From: Pokkaliibacter sp. MBI-7
GTDB taxonomy: Bacteria; Pseudomonadota; Gammaproteobacteria; Pseudomonadales; Balneatricaceae
Reading direction: 5' to 3'
NCBI RefSeq assembly: GCF_029846635.1
Contig: NZ_JARVTG010000001.1
Location: 1,890,501-1,954,500, forward strand
DNA: 64,000 nucleotides
The notes under the pieces are model-generated. The model did no database searches and had not been told where the DNA came from. It saw nothing but the letters and a program-made list of their open reading frames with translations. The translations under genes were made by a program, and so were the position numbers. This document shows positions 62,521 through 64,000 of the stretch, piece after piece. The first letter of the stretch is position 1. Each line of letters opens with the position of its first letter.

Positions 62521-64000
62521 GTGAGCAAGGATTTGGGTTTGAAGGATCTCATCAGGCGTCTCAGCTTCGTCACGGCGCTGACCTTGAGTTACAGCGCTTG
62601 GGCTGCCGACGCGCCCTCCCTCAAGGTCAAGATTGAAGGGGTGAAGGGCGAGCTGGCCGACAACGTCGAAGCATACCTCGGTATCGAAAAGCTGACCAAG
62701 GGCACGCTGCCTGGCCCTGCACGTATTCGCTACCTGCATCGTCAGGCTGAGCTGCAGATTACTCAGGCACTTGCGCCTTTCGGTTATTATCGCCCCCACA
62801 TTGAAAGCGACCTGGAACAGCAGGGTGACAACTGGATCGCCCACTATGTGATCGATCCGGGTACCGCCGTTCCCTACGGCAAGATCAATGTGCAGATCAG
62901 CGGCCCGGGGGAGAAAGACCGGGTCCTGCAGAGCATCATCAAAGACAGCGGCCTGAAGAGCGGCAAGCCCCTGCGCCATGCCGATTACGAGGCACTGAAA
63001 TCCAAGCTGCAGTCACAGGCAGCGGACCGGGGCTACTACGATGCCCACTTCACTACCCAGACGCTGGCCATCGACATGGCCGACTATCAGGCCAATATCG
63101 ATCTGATACTGGACACCGGCCCGCGCTACCGCATTGGCGAGGTCCGCTTCGCTGATGCACCGGTACGCAAGTCGCTGCTGGAGCGCTACGTCACCTTCGA
63201 GCGTGGCGACTACGTCTCCACCCGCCGCTTGCTGGATCTGCAGAGCAGTCTGGTCGACAGCGAATACTTCAGCCGGGTGGAAGTCCAGCCGCAATGGGAT
63301 GAAGCCCAGGGCGACGAGGTACCGGTGGATGTAGTGCTGGAACCCAACAAGCGCACACGCTACCGCTTCGGGGTCGGCTATGGCACCGATACCGGTGCAC
63401 GCATGCGCTTTGACCAGACCCGCCGCTGGATCAATGACCGAGGCCATCGCTTCAACACCTCGATCCTGCTGTCACAGGTCAACAATGATCTGGTGCTGAA
63501 TTACATCATCCCCGGCAAGCACCCGCAGACCGATCAGTACACCTTCCGCACCCAGTACAGTACCGAGAACTCCGACACCACTGACTCCACTACCCTGGCA
63601 GTGGGCTCCAGCTGGCAGAAGAAGCTGGATAACGGCTGGCAGCGCATCATGTCCCTTGACCTTGAGCAGGAGGATTACACCCTTGATGACGAGGAATACA
63701 GCTCGCTGTTCCTGATCCCGAGCAGCACCTGGAGTGTCACTCGCTCCCGTAATCCGCTGCGTGCGGCCGAGGGTTACCGTCTGTCCTTTGCCCTGCGTGG
63801 TGCGGCAGAAAGCGTGCTGTCTGACACCAACTTTGTGCAGGCCGAGGCCAGTGGCAAATACGTCACAACCCTGACGCCACGCACCCGCCTGCTGACCCGT
63901 GCCGATTTAGGTGCCACCTGGGCAGGGGACTTTGAACAAATCCCCACCACCCATCGCTTTTACGCCGGTGGCGACAACAGTATCCGTGGTTACGGTTACA
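62521..64000 (+). CDS. tamA: Outer-membrane assembly protein TamA (partial)
   Basis: The 3' end lies beyond the window; about 493 codons are seen. An N-terminal signal segment (IRRLSFVTALTLSYSAWAAD) is followed by three POTRA domains (e.g. LAPFGYYRPHIESDLEQ, RGYYDAHFTTQTLAIDMADY, EYFSRVEVQPQWDE) and an Omp85 barrel; the visible end has the hallmark RFYAGGDNSIRGYGY. TamA with TamB helps insert autotransporters and other outer-membrane proteins. GTG 62521 lacks a ribosome site; TTG 62539, behind AAGGA at 7 nt, is an alternative start. Confidence 0.92.
   Translation, partial: MSKDLGLKDLIRRLSFVTALTLSYSAWAADAPSLKVKIEGVKGELADNVEAYLGIEKLTKGTLPGPARIRYLHRQAELQITQALAPFGYYRPHIESDLEQQGDNWIAHYVIDPGTAVPYGKINVQISGPGEKDRVLQSIIKDSGLKSGKPLRHADYEALKSKLQSQAADRGYYDAHFTTQTLAIDMADYQANIDLILDTGPRYRIGEVRFADAPVRKSLLERYVTFERGDYVSTRRLLDLQSSLVDSEYFSRVEVQPQWDEAQGDEVPVDVVLEPNKRTRYRFGVGYGTDTGARMRFDQTRRWINDRGHRFNTSILLSQVNNDLVLNYIIPGKHPQTDQYTFRTQYSTENSDTTDSTTLAVGSSWQKKLDNGWQRIMSLDLEQEDYTLDDEEYSSLFLIPSSTWSVTRSRNPLRAAEGYRLSFALRGAAESVLSDTNFVQAEASGKYVTTLTPRTRLLTRADLGATWAGDFEQIPTTHRFYAGGDNSIRGYGY

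Overview
The window is a high-GC bacterial chromosome segment whose genes look gammaproteobacterial. An Oceanospirillales or Pseudomonas-like relative is likely, judging from the Spu/Puu-type polyamine genes, the lysA-lysR pair, a T6SS Hcp, a LapB-style type I secretion operon and TamA. There are no rRNA or tRNA genes. I call about 58 protein genes plus a set of broken ones. All gene names come from recognising motifs by eye; no database search was run.

Layout. 1-6.2 kb: proline symporter putP, a secreted protein of unknown function, a GntR/FCD regulator, small VOC and STAS-like genes, and mntP behind a clear yybP-ykoY (Mn2+) riboswitch. 6.3-16.1 kb: a polyamine uptake and catabolism cluster: potGHI without a binding protein, puuA, puuD, a PuuC-type aldehyde dehydrogenase and a SpuC-type aminotransferase. 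GTGATCAC palindromes in the puuD/puuC divergent region resemble one upstream of the GntR gene. 16.3-24.9 kb: an AT-rich HNH nuclease gene, divergent lysA/lysR, an AraC-LysE pair, a tandem duplication of the lysE tail with intergenic repeats, and small membrane and VOC genes.

24.9-34.3 kb is the most unusual part. An Hcp gene is followed by a LysM-like, glycine-zipper-tailed putative T6SS effector and its two-TM immunity gene. Three further 'orphan tail + immunity' cassettes follow, separated by strong terminators. The fourth immunity gene is split by a 5.5-kb island (hydratase, MDR oxidoreductase, PhzF, RidA, LysR and frameshifted ridA and lrp genes). Its 3' piece lies beside a 165-bp MITE-like element.

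34.8-50.6 kb: a 2087-residue RTX-like adhesin/exoprotein, an OmpR-type two-component system, and a type I secretion operon. The operon holds a lipoprotein TolC-like factor, a 105-aa unknown, an ABC transporter with a degenerate C39 domain, and an HlyD adaptor fused to a cyclic-nucleotide-binding-like domain. 50.6-54.2 kb: hydrolase/TetR divergon with a 25-bp palindrome, a HAD phosphatase gene with its Shine-Dalgarno site inside a 15-bp inverted repeat, and two GNAT enzymes. 54.2-56.5 kb: a second putative effector with a signal-peptide-bearing immunity protein, again followed by an orphan effector tail, a second immunity gene and a third immunity fragment. 56.9-64 kb: an FAD oxidoreductase/aldo-keto reductase pair, an AAA ATPase + TOPRIM-like pair (possible anti-phage module), a LysR regulator, a GlcG/HbpS-like protein and the 5' part of tamA.

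The two effector loci share one logic: a complete effector-immunity pair followed by spare C-terminal tails and spare immunity genes that recombination could swap in.
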